In this document: piece by piece, positions 44,135 through 54,006 of the stretch
Numbering within the stretch: position 1 is the first letter of the stretch
Layout of the letters: every line of letters begins with the position of its first letter
Assembly (NCBI RefSeq): GCF_039602135.1
Contig: NZ_CP125942.1
Coordinates: 620,001 to 684,000 of the forward strand
Origin: Glutamicibacter sp. B1
Lineage (GTDB): Bacteria; Actinomycetota; Actinomycetes; Actinomycetales; Micrococcaceae
Direction: 5' to 3'
Length of the DNA: 64,000 bases
The notes under the pieces: generated by a model
Told to the model about the DNA's origin: nothing
What the model saw: only the letters and a program-made list of their open reading frames with translations
Database searches by the model: none
Program-made: the position numbers and the translations under genes

Positions 44135-45649
44135 ATGACTGAGCAAACTCCCCGCCCCGAAGCGGCTGAACCCACCGAACTATTTACCGATGCGGAACTA
44201 GCGACCGCACTAAAAGTACTCTCGGTGGTGCACCAACTGGATTCCACCGACGAACGCCATATCGCCGTACGTCGTGCCACCAGCAATATGTTCAAAGCAG
44301 CCAAGCGCTACCGCAAGTCGCAGAAGCGTGCCGAGATCAGTGCCGCTGACCGTGCGCTCATTGAAAGCACCGCCACCGGATCACCGCAACGCCTGGATGA
44401 TGAAACCCTGGGCCTTGACCTGAGCACACCAACTCAAGGAGCCAGCGCAGGGGAGTTCCGCAAACCCCGTGGCTGCTACATCTGTAAACAGCGCTACACC
44501 ACCGTGGATGCCTTCCACCACTACCTCTGCCCTGACTGTGCAGCAGCCGGACGGGAACGACGCGACGCCCGCGCAGACCTAAGCGGCAAGCGCGCACTAC
44601 TGACCGGTGGACGCGCAAAAATTGGTATGCACATTGCCCTGCGACTCTTACGCGATGGAGCACACACCACCATCACCACCCGCTTCCCCAAGGACGCCGC
44701 ACGACGCTTTGCCGCCATCGAGGATAGCGACCAATGGCTGCATCGACTGCGCATTGTCGGAATTGACCTGCGCGACCCAGCCCAGGTGATTTCCTTAGCC
44801 GACCGCGTGGCCGCCGAAGGACCACTGGATATCCTGATCAACAATGCTGCACAGACCGTACGCCGAACCACCAACTCCTACCAGCACCTGATCGAATCAG
44901 AACAGCAACCCCTGGCCCCAGGACTACTCGCCGAAAATGGTGGCCCAGAGCTGTGGGGTGAAGCTAATCCACCAGCTGAGCACCCCAAAGCTTTGGCCAG
45001 TGCCTTCCGGCTGGATGACTCCGCGCTCCTGGCCCCTGTCTCGGCAGGCACGTACGATGCACAGCAGTTGGCCGAACTTGCCATGAAAGCCGGCTCGGCC
45101 TCTCTGGCACGAATCAGCGAAGGCACCGCCATCGACGCCGGCGGTTTAGTCCCGGACGTGGTCACCGAAAACTCGTGGACCCAGATCCTCGGAGATGTTG
45201 ACGCCCTAGAAATGCTGGAAGTGCAGTTGTGTAATGTCACCGCGCCCTTCCTCTTGGCATCACGACTGCGCCCAGCGTTGGCTGCGAGCGAGGCGCGGCG
45301 CAAGTACATCGTGAATGTCTCTGCGATGGAGGGCCAGTTCTCCCGACGCTATAAGGGCTCGGGCCACCCACACACCAACATGGCTAAGGCCTCGCTGAAT
45401 ATGCTCACCCGAACCAGTGCGCAAGAAATGCTCAGCACGGACCGCATCTTGATGACCGCGGTGGATACCGGGTGGATCACCGATGAACGTCCACACGATT
45501 CGAAGGTGCGGATGGTGGCCGAAGGTTGGCACGCACCCTTGGATCTGATCGATGGGGCCGCGAGGGTCTACCAGCCGATTGTTGATGGGGAGCGAGGCAT
45601 TGACCTCTACGGGTGCTTCCTGAAGGACTACGAACCTTCGCCGTGGTAA
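44135..45649 (+). CDS. SDR-family oxidoreductase with N-terminal zinc-ribbon extension
   Basis: 504 residues, about twice a classical SDR. Residues 1-110 are helical and charged. A four-cysteine ribbon follows (GCYICKQRY with Cys114/117, CPDC with Cys132/135), then the SDR domain from about 150. The nucleotide motif LLTGGRAKIGMHIAL and ILINNAAQTV are intact, and Ser is in VNVSAMEGQF, but the usual YxxxK reads TNMAK (in HPHTNMAKA), so the catalytic Tyr appears replaced. An insertion of about 110 residues splits the core. Substrate unknown. Confidence 0.8.
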   Translation: MTEQTPRPEAAEPTELFTDAELATALKVLSVVHQLDSTDERHIAVRRATSNMFKAAKRYRKSQKRAEISAADRALIESTATGSPQRLDDETLGLDLSTPTQGASAGEFRKPRGCYICKQRYTTVDAFHHYLCPDCAAAGRERRDARADLSGKRALLTGGRAKIGMHIALRLLRDGAHTTITTRFPKDAARRFAAIEDSDQWLHRLRIVGIDLRDPAQVISLADRVAAEGPLDILINNAAQTVRRTTNSYQHLIESEQQPLAPGLLAENGGPELWGEANPPAEHPKALASAFRLDDSALLAPVSAGTYDAQQLAELAMKAGSASLARISEGTAIDAGGLVPDVVTENSWTQILGDVDALEMLEVQLCNVTAPFLLASRLRPALAASEARRKYIVNVSAMEGQFSRRYKGSGHPHTNMAKASLNMLTRTSAQEMLSTDRILMTAVDTGWITDERPHDSKVRMVAEGWHAPLDLIDGAARVYQPIVDGERGIDLYGCFLKDYEPSPW

Positions 45650-45659
45650 ACGGCGAAGG
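45635..45659. terminator. short hairpin spanning SDR stop codon
   Basis: CCTTCGCCG / CGGCGAAGG, a perfect 9-base stem with a 7-base loop holding the TAA. It lies between the convergent SDR and mannosidase genes; there is no T tract. Confidence 0.5.
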
Positions 45660-45667
45660 CCCGGTAG

Positions 45668-48600
45668 TTATTTGGCCAGCGTGAAGCGCAGGGTACGCAC
45701 TTCAAAAGGACCCATCACTAAGGGCAGCGAGCCTTCGGAAAGCTCGAGCTGCCCGTCATCTAGCGGATCCTCCAACAGGCTTGCCGTGCTCACGGAAGAC
45801 ACTGGGATATTAACCTGCAAGCTGCCACGGGCCCGACGACCCAGCGACTCATAAACACGGACCAACAGGTCACCAGAACGGTCAGCAGCCAGCTTCACGC
45901 TGGAAATCACCAGACCTTCACCAACAACGCTCGCCAACGGTGCCACAGGGTTGGCACCATTCACCGTGCGCTCGGCACTGTTCAGGAACGCCCCGGCCTC
46001 AGTGACCGTGGCAATATCCGCACCCACAACCAGACCATAACGGTGGGTTTGTAGCCCCTGATCTGTTTGTGGATCCGGGAAGCGCGGAGCCCGCAACAAC
46101 GACAGACGCATGGTCGTGGCGACCTGGGTGTCCTTCACGTCGCGGGTGACATCAAAACCATAGATCGAGTCATTGATCAGCCCGACACCAAAGCCAGGCT
46201 CTTGGGCCAAAGCAAAGCGGTGCATGGACGTCTCAAACTTCGCTGCTTCCCAACTGGTATTCACATGGGTCACCCGCTTGTGATAACCAAATTGGGTCTC
46301 GGCAATAATGTGTTCGGAACGCACATCCAGCGGGAACGCCACCTTGAGGAACTTCTCGGCCTCATGCCAATCGGTGCTCTGGCTGATCTGTACGATGCGC
46401 TCGCCGGGAGCCAGCGATACTTCCTGAACCACCGTGGATTTGGAGAAGCTGCGGCGCACGGTGATGACCTGCCTGCCGTCTGCAGTCGAGGAAAGCTCCA
46501 AGGAGTCCAGTTCGCGCAGGTCGGTGACCTGGTTGCGATAGTACTTGTCCACGTCCCAGGCATCCCACATATTCGGGAAGTCCTGGTGCAATTGCAAGAG
46601 GTTAGCTTCCTGGCCTGGCGCGATCGCCTCACGCCCACTGGCCAGATCAACGGCCGAAGTAATCAGGCCCTGAGCATTAACCACGACCCGGATAACACCG
46701 TTATCAAGAACATAGCCACCGGCAGCACTGGTTGCCTGGACCGAAGCTGCGTCGACCGGTTGCACTTCACCAGCTTCACCGAAGGCCAACGCATTGCGGG
46801 TGAAACCAGCAGCGTTGAAGGTAATGGGCGTGGAGCCAACACCTGCGAGGCGCTGCTGGGCAGTACTGATCAGTGCCTCGGCCTGTTCGATGACTTGGGC
46901 GTAGCGTGCCACCACTTCACGATGCACCCACGCGATGGACGTGCCGGGCAAGATGTCATGGAATTGGTGGAGCAATACGGTTTCCCAAAGCTCGTCGAGC
47001 TGCTCATAAGGGTAGTGAGCCCCGGTGTACGCGGTAGCGGTCGCAGCCCACAACTCGGCCTCCACCAGCAATTGCTCGGTGCGACGGTTACTTTGTTTCG
47101 TCTGGTGCTGACTGGTCAGCGTGGCACGGTGCAATTCTAGGTACAGCTCACCGACCCACACAGGTGGTTGCTCAAGTTCTGCCTTGGCGCGCTGGAAGAA
47201 GTTGTTGGGGTGTTCCCAACGCACCTGCGCACTACCTTCGAGATTAGCCAGACGCTTAGCCTTGCCGGTCATTTCACGGGTGGTACCGCCACCACCATCA
47301 CCCCAGCCCACCGGGGCAATGGAGTTATTGGTCAGACGTGCTTCGCGGAACTGGCGTGACGCCTTGGCTACTTCCTCACCGGAGAGTTGCGAATTGTAGG
47401 TATCCATTGACGGGAAGTGGCTGAAGATACGAGAGCCATCAATGCCTTCCCAATCAAAAGAGTGATGCGGGAACTTGTTTTGTTGGTTCCAAGAGATTTT
47501 CTGGGTGAAGAACCACTCAAATCCAGCTCGACGCATCAGCTGTGGCAGGGCAGGGGAGTAACCGAAAGAGTCGGGCAGCCAGACGCCCTTGGAACTCACG
47601 CCGAATTCGTCGCGGAAGAATTTCTGGCCGTAGAGGAACTGGCGGACCAGCGATTCGCCCGAGGGCATCACGGTGTCGGATTCAACCCACATTCCGCCCA
47701 GGGGCAGGAAGCGTTCATCGGCAACTGCCTGTTTGACCCGGTCCCACACCTCGGGGCGGTGGGTCTTGAGCCACTTGTACTGCTGGGCGCTGGACATGCC
47801 GTAGAGGAACTCGGGTTCATCACCGAGCAGTTCAACCATGGACGAGCAGGTGCGCGAGACTTTGCGGATGGTTTCACGCAATGGCCAGAGCCAGGCCGAA
47901 TCAATATGTGAGTGGCCGATGGCGGAAATCTGATGGGCGCTGTGTTCTGCTGGGGCGGAAAGGACGCCTGCGAGTTCATCGCGGGCCTGTTGCGCGGTCG
48001 CGGTGATGTTTTGCAGGTCCAGGACGTCTAAGGCGTTGTCCATGGCTTGTAAGATCTGCATCTTGCGTGGGCTCTGCGGTAATTGTTCTTGGAGCTCAAG
48101 TAAGACTTCGAGATCCAGGGCAAGATCGTGGACCACTGGTTCAAAGACGGCAAGATCCATGCGACGGGTGGTGTAAAGCCTGTTGCTGGACGAGGTGAGG
48201 ATATCGCCCTGTTCGGTAGGCAGGAATGGGTGGTGGTCCAAGAGCACCGGGTTTGATGCCGCTTCAAGGTAGAGATCGACCAGTTCATCGCCCTTAGCCG
48301 CTTCGGCGATCGGTACCCATTGGTTGCGTGGGTTCAGTGCCTTGATGGTGATGCCATCTGGACGATAGATCAGCCCTTCGCACTGGAAACCGGTCATGTT
48401 CACGTCAAAACCAAGATCGATGACCGCTTCGACGCGTCGCCCGGCCCAGTGTGCAGGAACTTTGCCCTGCAGGTGGAACCAGGTGGTGCCCCATGCAGCA
48501 CCCCAGGCGGTGCCTACCTGGGTTGGCGAGTATTCAAGAGCCAGACCTTCGGTGGGGGTGACCGGTTCACTGGGAAGTTCATGCCACGACACATCTAGGG

Positions 48601-48688
48601 GAGTCGACTCAGAGTAAATCGCGGGGCGAATGCGCTCCTGCAGTACTCGATTGACTCGACCGGTGGTCAGTGAGGTGTCGTCGTGCAT
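45668..48688 (-). CDS. GH38 alpha-mannosidase
   Basis: 1006 residues, the usual size. The zinc/catalytic motif AIGHSHIDSAWLWPLRE has His259, His261 and Asp263. The likely nucleophile Asp338 is in GGMWVESDTVMPSGES. Downstream HQFHDILPGTSIAWVHREV and the C-terminal beta domains (from about 640) complete the fold. No signal peptide is present, so it acts in the cytoplasm on mannosides taken up from glycans. It stands alone without other sugar genes; the TetR-type gene upstream is divergent across 267 bases and could control it. Confidence 0.92.
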   Translation of the reverse strand: MHDDTSLTTGRVNRVLQERIRPAIYSESTPLDVSWHELPSEPVTPTEGLALEYSPTQVGTAWGAAWGTTWFHLQGKVPAHWAGRRVEAVIDLGFDVNMTGFQCEGLIYRPDGITIKALNPRNQWVPIAEAAKGDELVDLYLEAASNPVLLDHHPFLPTEQGDILTSSSNRLYTTRRMDLAVFEPVVHDLALDLEVLLELQEQLPQSPRKMQILQAMDNALDVLDLQNITATAQQARDELAGVLSAPAEHSAHQISAIGHSHIDSAWLWPLRETIRKVSRTCSSMVELLGDEPEFLYGMSSAQQYKWLKTHRPEVWDRVKQAVADERFLPLGGMWVESDTVMPSGESLVRQFLYGQKFFRDEFGVSSKGVWLPDSFGYSPALPQLMRRAGFEWFFTQKISWNQQNKFPHHSFDWEGIDGSRIFSHFPSMDTYNSQLSGEEVAKASRQFREARLTNNSIAPVGWGDGGGGTTREMTGKAKRLANLEGSAQVRWEHPNNFFQRAKAELEQPPVWVGELYLELHRATLTSQHQTKQSNRRTEQLLVEAELWAATATAYTGAHYPYEQLDELWETVLLHQFHDILPGTSIAWVHREVVARYAQVIEQAEALISTAQQRLAGVGSTPITFNAAGFTRNALAFGEAGEVQPVDAASVQATSAAGGYVLDNGVIRVVVNAQGLITSAVDLASGREAIAPGQEANLLQLHQDFPNMWDAWDVDKYYRNQVTDLRELDSLELSSTADGRQVITVRRSFSKSTVVQEVSLAPGERIVQISQSTDWHEAEKFLKVAFPLDVRSEHIIAETQFGYHKRVTHVNTSWEAAKFETSMHRFALAQEPGFGVGLINDSIYGFDVTRDVKDTQVATTMRLSLLRAPRFPDPQTDQGLQTHRYGLVVGADIATVTEAGAFLNSAERTVNGANPVAPLASVVGEGLVISSVKLAADRSGDLLVRVYESLGRRARGSLQVNIPVSSVSTASLLEDPLDDGQLELSEGSLPLVMGPFEVRTLRFTLAK

Positions 48689-48955
48689 TGTTGCCTTTCG
48701 AAGGGCGGTCCCCCGAAAACACCGGGGTGGTTCTCTGCCAGAGTACCGAAAATCACTGATGAACAGCTATTTATTCGATTGCTGAAGAAAGTTTTCTGGC
48801 AAATGGCTTGAGATAGTGGCCGATGCACAGAGTTTCTGGAAAAATCACTGGAGCTTGGATTCAGCCATTGAGCTATTTTTCCAAGTTCTCTACCCGCCGG
48901 TAGAAGATGGCGAACTAGCCGTCTTAGCTTCCGATTGAAAGGCATATAACGTTCT

Positions 48956-49528
48956 ATGCGCTCAGATGCATTGCGACGACGTGAGACGATTCTGTGTACA
49001 GCGCGCGAACTCTTCGCACAGCATGGTGCCAACATTGCGATGGATCTTATTGCAGAGCGAAGCAATGTAGGTATCGGAACCCTGTACCGTAACTTCGCTT
49101 CCCGCACGGAGCTGGTTGAAGAAGTGACCGTCTCGACCTTGCAAGAAATCTTGAACGCATCAACGGCAGCTGAAGCTCGGTTGAACGAAGACCATGATGC
49201 ATGGACCGAGTATCTGGAGAACCTCGTCGGTTTAAACATCGGAGCGCTGAGTGAAGCGCTGGGCGCTGCTTTACCCATGACGCTGAGCGATCGGGTGCTG
49301 GGCATTCAACGTGAATGTGCCCAAGCGGTGAGCCGAGTTCTCGAATTGGCCAAACTCCACGAACTGGTACGTGAAGACCTGAACGGTGTTGAGCTGGTGA
49401 CCGCTATTGGAGCTGTCACTCGTCCCTTGCCCCGTGCCTTTAGAGACCAAGCTCCGCATCTTCAATCACGGTTGGTGCAACTGATGCTGGACGGGTTCAA
49501 GCCTCATGCCATGGCGGTCAGTGCCTAG
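48956..49528 (+). CDS. TetR/AcrR-family transcriptional regulator
   Basis: 190 residues. The N-terminal helix-turn-helix is clear: RRRETILCTARELFAQHGANIAMDLIAERSNVGIGTLYRNFASRTELVEEV. The C-terminal ligand-binding helices have no recognisable specificity. It is divergent from the alpha-mannosidase gene and convergent with the MFS gene, either of which may be its target. The ATG follows an AT-rich stretch (CATATAACGTTCT) that may hold a -10 element. Confidence 0.85.
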   Translation: MRSDALRRRETILCTARELFAQHGANIAMDLIAERSNVGIGTLYRNFASRTELVEEVTVSTLQEILNASTAAEARLNEDHDAWTEYLENLVGLNIGALSEALGAALPMTLSDRVLGIQRECAQAVSRVLELAKLHELVREDLNGVELVTAIGAVTRPLPRAFRDQAPHLQSRLVQLMLDGFKPHAMAVSA

Positions 49529-49678
49529 TAGTTGCGGTAGTTTGAACGCTCTGTTGGTCTTAAGGTCAGGCGCGTAAAAGGTCAGCAACAATTGAGAGTA
49601 ATTCAGCCCAGTGTTCACGAAACCAACTACGGCGCTTCTTGGGTCGCGAACGTTTCACAGTTCTTGCCAGAGATTCAT

Positions 49679-51016
49679 CTAGCCCAGTTCCTGACCCTTG
49701 GTTTCAGGAGCAAATTTAGCCATGAAGATCATGGCTATGATCACCAGAATCGTAGCCCCGGTAAACAGTGCTGGGAGGCCAACCACTGGCCACAGCGCGG
49801 CGAAGAGTAGTGGTCCAAAGCCGGCGGCGAACCGCGACATGGTGGAGGCCCACCCGAATCCGCTGGCGCGTAATTCGGTCGGGTACAACTCTGAGACGTA
49901 GGCGTACAACACTGGGATTGCCACCTGAACGATCACGCCGAACACCAAGACCCAGCCCACGGCTGCCGATGGAATCTGCAGATTCAGGGCTACCAGGATC
50001 AACACAATTCCTGAAAGTGGGGCGGAAATCGCCAACAGCCATTTGCGTCCAACTCGTTCTACCAATAACGCAGCCAGTACCACTCCCACCAGCCCCATCA
50101 AGGCCATGACTGCAGTGGCAAAGAAGGATGCCGATTGGGCCATGCCGGCCTCGGTCAGGATGGATGGGAGCCACGTGAGCGCCAGGTAGTACACCAGCAA
50201 GACGGTGACAAATAGCAGCCAGCTTGTCGCGGTGATCTTCCATGAGTAGCGCCCCAGTGCCACCACCTGTTCCCACCAGCGTGCAGGGCGTTCAGCGGTG
50301 GGCTGTTCAATGACATAGTCCCGTACCGGGGCACCGGTGCGTTCCACCAGCTGATCTATGACGGCTCGCGCTTCGGTTTCTCGACCCTTGGCCGCTAAAT
50401 ACAAAGGGGACTCGGGAACGTTGCGACGGATTAAAAACACCATCAATGCTGGCAGGATCATCACAGCCAGGATCAGCCGCCAGTTATCGGCTGTGGCCAT
50501 CACCCAGCCCGAAACGAAGAAGGACAGCGCAGCGCCAACGGGCCACCATCCGTCCATGGCGGTCAGGACCCGGCCACGGAGTTTCGCCGGGGTAAATTCA
50601 CCGACCAGTGCATAGTCCACCGGAATGCATCCGCCCAAGCCGACACCGGCAAGAAAACGGAAAGCAACAAAGAATCCGAAGTTGGGCGATAGCGCACCCA
50701 AAACGGTGAAAACTGCGAACATCAGCAGGGTCAGGCTAAAGGCGTTCTTACGTCCGAAGCGATCGGCAATGCCACCCCAGAGGAAAGCGCCCAGGGCCAT
50801 GCCGACCAAGTTTGAGGTGCCAAGTAGTGCTGCGGTGGGGCGATCTAGTCCCCATTCTTCGGCGACTAGCGGGATCAAAGCCCCATTGAGGGTCACATCC
50901 CAGGCATCAAACATGAACCCCAGTCCACCGATGATGAAGATGGCGCCTTGAACTTTCCACTTAAACGGAAGTTCTTGCACGATGGTCGTGCCCGAGGTCG
51001 GGAGTGCAGAAGACAC
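49679..51016 (-). CDS. major facilitator superfamily transporter (organic acid / sugar-acid type)
   Basis: 445 residues with 12 membrane helices. GGLGFMFDAWDVTLNGALIPL in helix 1, the loop 2-3 motif GGIADRFGRKNAF and PVDYALVGEFTPAKLRGR in the first half are typical of the AAHS/sugar porter branch (Asp in helix 1 for proton coupling); YVSELYPTELRASGFGWASTMSRFAAGFGPLL closes the second half. It starts at GTG 51016 with GAAAGGCG upstream. It probably imports an aromatic or other organic acid with protons; the substrate is not deducible. Confidence 0.87.
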   Translation of the reverse strand: MSSALPTSGTTIVQELPFKWKVQGAIFIIGGLGFMFDAWDVTLNGALIPLVAEEWGLDRPTAALLGTSNLVGMALGAFLWGGIADRFGRKNAFSLTLLMFAVFTVLGALSPNFGFFVAFRFLAGVGLGGCIPVDYALVGEFTPAKLRGRVLTAMDGWWPVGAALSFFVSGWVMATADNWRLILAVMILPALMVFLIRRNVPESPLYLAAKGRETEARAVIDQLVERTGAPVRDYVIEQPTAERPARWWEQVVALGRYSWKITATSWLLFVTVLLVYYLALTWLPSILTEAGMAQSASFFATAVMALMGLVGVVLAALLVERVGRKWLLAISAPLSGIVLILVALNLQIPSAAVGWVLVFGVIVQVAIPVLYAYVSELYPTELRASGFGWASTMSRFAAGFGPLLFAALWPVVGLPALFTGATILVIIAMIFMAKFAPETKGQELG

Positions 51017-51165
51017 GGTGCGACGCCTTTCTCAGTGCGAGCAAAAATTGTGTGTACCGCGTCGAAGCATAACCGAAAACCCGTCCAAGCCCCCAGCTCT
51101 CTACGCTTCTTTGCTTGCCACGTCAAGGCCTGTTGTCTAGGCGAGTCTAGGGGTAATCTCTGGGC

Positions 51166-51945
51166 ATGGGAGTAGATTGGGCCGCTCTCGAAGAGGCGAT
51201 ACGGGTGACCGCCCTTCGGCACGCGGCGGAAGTGATAACAGGACACCCGGACCAAGACTTCTATGCCATTGCCCTGCACGGGGTGAGCACCGAGGAAAGC
51301 GAAAGCATCGCCATGCCGTTGCTCGCGTTGAACTCGGTCCAGGCTCTTGAAAGAGACCGTGTGACGGCGTCGCGAGAAGAATTGGTGGAACGTGGCGAAG
51401 ACGCCGATGAACCAGCCGATTATGAGGACCGTTCCGATGCTCAGTTGGAGGATCCAGTAGAAGCCGAAGATGTCACATTGGAAGAAGACTCTGTTGTGAT
51501 TTCTGACGCGGAAGATGACGATGAATTCGAGGGTGAGGATCAAGAGTTCGATGATGACGAAGACCTTGATCAGGTTCTTGCTTCACTCGAAGAAGGTTTA
51601 GATCAGGACGACTCCGAGAGTTTCTATTCGGATAAGTGGGAACCCAGTGATTGGCACTGGTCATCCATTGATTTATGTGAGGATCCCGCAGCGGGTATCT
51701 GGTCTGATGCAATGACTGATTTAGCCTCGCATGAGGGTTGGGAACCGACCATTAGACGCTACTACGGCACGCTGGTGGCCGTGGCTAACTCACTACGAGA
51801 AGAGCTGCAACAACGCACTACCGCGGATCTGGTTTGTTATGTGGCCGATGAAGAGCACGCTGAAAAACTCCTCAAGTTATGCCTGACTGACCAGCAACTT
51901 TCCAAGTATTTCCCGCAACTGACCGAGTTGGTTGAAGGGGAGTGA
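51166..51945 (+). CDS. DUF4303-like protein with acidic insertion
   Basis: 259 residues. The N-terminal HAAEVITGHPDQDFYAIALHGVS and the later EPSDWHWSSIDLCEDP are typical of DUF4303. Between them (about 70-155) is a very acidic low-complexity stretch rich in Asp/Glu (EDDDEFEGEDQEFDDDEDLD). The C-terminal part (EWEPTI-like helix, VCYVADEEHAEKLLKLCL) resembles other family members. No function is known. It is divergent from the MFS gene and precedes purH by about 100 bases. Confidence 0.75.
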   Translation: MGVDWAALEEAIRVTALRHAAEVITGHPDQDFYAIALHGVSTEESESIAMPLLALNSVQALERDRVTASREELVERGEDADEPADYEDRSDAQLEDPVEAEDVTLEEDSVVISDAEDDDEFEGEDQEFDDDEDLDQVLASLEEGLDQDDSESFYSDKWEPSDWHWSSIDLCEDPAAGIWSDAMTDLASHEGWEPTIRRYYGTLVAVANSLREELQQRTTADLVCYVADEEHAEKLLKLCLTDQQLSKYFPQLTELVEGE

Positions 51946-52042
51946 CACGAACTAAATAATCCAGCAAGCCCTTCGATAGAATGGCTGCGGTGGCCTATGC
52001 GCTGCCCGCCCCATTCATTCTCACCGCCGGGAGAAAAATTTC

Positions 52043-53713
52043 GTGAGTAAGACCGTCCTGGACAAAGTCGCTATCCGCCGCGCACTGATTTCCGTCTACG
52101 ACAAGACCGGCTTGGAGGAGTTGGCCGCCGGACTGCACGCTGCAGGCGTTCAGCTGGTCTCCACCGGATCCACCGCCAAGAAGATCGCAGCGGCAGGTAT
52201 CCCTGTGACCGAAGTTGAGCAGGTGACCGGTTCCCCTGAAATGCTTGATGGTCGTGTGAAGACCTTGCACCCACGGATCCACGGTGGCATCCTTGCAGAC
52301 CGTCGCGTTGCTGAGCACATGGACACCCTGTCCTCCATGGACATCGAGCAGATCGACCTGGTGGTCGTGAACCTGTACCCCTTCGTGCAGACTGTTGCCT
52401 CGGGTGCAGCCCAGGATGAAGTGGTTGAGCAGATCGACATTGGCGGTCCAGCCATGGTTCGTTCGGCCGCTAAGAACCATGCTGCAGTCTCCATTGTGGT
52501 TGACCCAGCTTTCTACCCACAGGTGATCTCGGCAGCGGCCGACGGTGGCTTCGATCTGAAGACCCGCCAGCGTCTAGCAGCTAAGGCTTACGCACACACC
52601 GCAGCCTATGACACGGCAGTTGCTTCGTGGACCGCCAGCCAGTTCCTGGATGAAGATGGCGACGGCGTTATCGACTGGCCAGCCTACGCAGGTGTTGCAC
52701 TGCAGCGCTCGGCAGTACTGCGCTATGGCGAGAACCCACACCAGCAGGCAGCACTCTACGTGGACGAAGCTGCCCCAGCCGGTATCGCCCAGGCTGATCA
52801 GCTGCACGGTAAGCCAATGAGCTACAACAACTACGTTGATGCTGATGCCGCACTGCGCGCAGCCTTTGACTTCGAGAAGCCAGCCGTGGCTGTGGTCAAG
52901 CACGCTAACCCATGTGGTGTTGCTGTTGCTTCCGATGATGCAGCTGATCCAATTGCTGATGCACACCGCAAGGCACACGCCACCGACCCAGTGTCCGCTT
53001 TTGGTGGCGTGATTGCCGCTAACCGTACGGTGACCAAGGAAATGGCCGAGACCGTCAAAGGTATCTTCACCGAGGTAGTCATTGCCCCTGACTTCGAAGC
53101 CGAAGCCGTAGAGATCCTTTCCGCGAAGAAGAACATTCGCTTGCTGGCACTGCCAGAGGGCTACAGCCGGAACAAGAATGAATTCCGTCAGGTTTCCGGT
53201 GGCATGCTGGTTCAGGCCGGCGACAAGATTGATGCTGACGGGGACAATCCAGAAAACTGGACCTTGGCCGCCGGTGAGGCAGCCGATGCTGCAACCCTGG
53301 CTGATCTTGAATTCGCTTGGAGCGCGGTCCGTGCAGCGAAGTCCAACGCCATCTTGCTGGCCAAGAACGGTGCTGCCACCGGTATTGGTATGGGTCAGGT
53401 CAACCGCCTCGACTCCTGCAAGCTAGCTGTTGAGCGTGCCAACACCTTGGGTGTGAAGGTTGACTCCGGTGCAGATGCTGCCGGTGGAGCCGAGAATGCT
53501 GACGGCGCTGCTTCCGAGCAGCGTGCAGTGGGCTCCGTGGCTGCTTCGGATGCGTTCTTCCCGTTCGCTGATGGTCTGCAGATCCTGATCGACGCTGGCG
53601 TAAAGGCTGTTGTGCAGCCAGGTGGTTCGGTCCGCGATGAGGAAGTTATTGCGGCTGCGAACGAAGCTGGTATCACCATGTACTTCACTGGTGCACGCCA
53701 CTTCTTCCACTAA
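52043..53713 (+). CDS. purH: bifunctional AICAR transformylase / IMP cyclohydrolase
   Basis: 556 residues. The N-terminal cyclohydrolase domain has [17 protein letters not shown] and [16 protein letters not shown]. The C-terminal AICAR transformylase has the Lys-His pair in [11 protein letters not shown] (near 289) and the [18 protein letters not shown] and GARHFFH ending. It performs the last two steps of IMP synthesis. The start is GTG at 52043 with GGGAG about 10 bases upstream. A near-perfect terminator follows. Confidence 0.95.
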   Translation: MSKTVLDKVAIRRALISVYDKTGLEELAAGLHAAGVQLVSTGSTAKKIAAAGIPVTEVEQVTGSPEMLDGRVKTLHPRIHGGILADRRVAEHMDTLSSMDIEQIDLVVVNLYPFVQTVASGAAQDEVVEQIDIGGPAMVRSAAKNHAAVSIVVDPAFYPQVISAAADGGFDLKTRQRLAAKAYAHTAAYDTAVASWTASQFLDEDGDGVIDWPAYAGVALQRSAVLRYGENPHQQAALYVDEAAPAGIAQADQLHGKPMSYNNYVDADAALRAAFDFEKPAVAVVKHANPCGVAVASDDAADPIADAHRKAHATDPVSAFGGVIAANRTVTKEMAETVKGIFTEVVIAPDFEAEAVEILSAKKNIRLLALPEGYSRNKNEFRQVSGGMLVQAGDKIDADGDNPENWTLAAGEAADAATLADLEFAWSAVRAAKSNAILLAKNGAATGIGMGQVNRLDSCKLAVERANTLGVKVDSGADAAGGAENADGAASEQRAVGSVAASDAFFPFADGLQILIDAGVKAVVQPGGSVRDEEVIAAANEAGITMYFTGARHFFH

Positions 53714-53728
53714 TAAATAATCGCTTCA

Positions 53729-53774
53729 AAAAGCCACGATTCACACGATTTCTATCGTGTGAATCGTGGCTTTT
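53729..53774. terminator. strong terminator after purH
   Basis: Arms of 21 bases (AAAAGCCACGATTCACACGA on the left) with a 4-base loop, followed by a T run (CTTTTGC). Confidence 0.9.
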
Positions 53775-53903
53775 GCATTGCGGATTTATCGACGATATCT
53801 CAAGTATCAGGCGGGATTTTGTCGAATCACCATTGGAACCGGTAAGGCGCTAATCTGTTTTCAGTAGTCGATGGTAGTGGCGTGAAATCTACGAAACATA
53901 AAA

Positions 53904-53946
53904 TTGTTCAACAACATCTTGCCAAGGTTGTTCAACAACCTGTAAT
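53904..53946 (+). promoter_or_regulatory. twin GntR-type operators within promoter of the NRAMP-DUF1445 genes
   Basis: TTGTT-C-AACAA at 53904-53914 and GGTTGTT-C-AACAACC at 53926-53940, centres 24 bases apart. TTGCCA (53919-53924) and TGTAAT (53941-53946) form a -35/-10 pair whose 16-base spacer is almost exactly the second operator. The same core recurs in front of pxpA at 62388. The regulator is presumably the FCD-type GntR at 57495-58172. Confidence 0.65.
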
Positions 53947-54006
53947 GTCGTGTGCGTTACATTGATTCTGTGACGGCTGTCACCACTATCGCATTGGAAC
54001 GTCACC

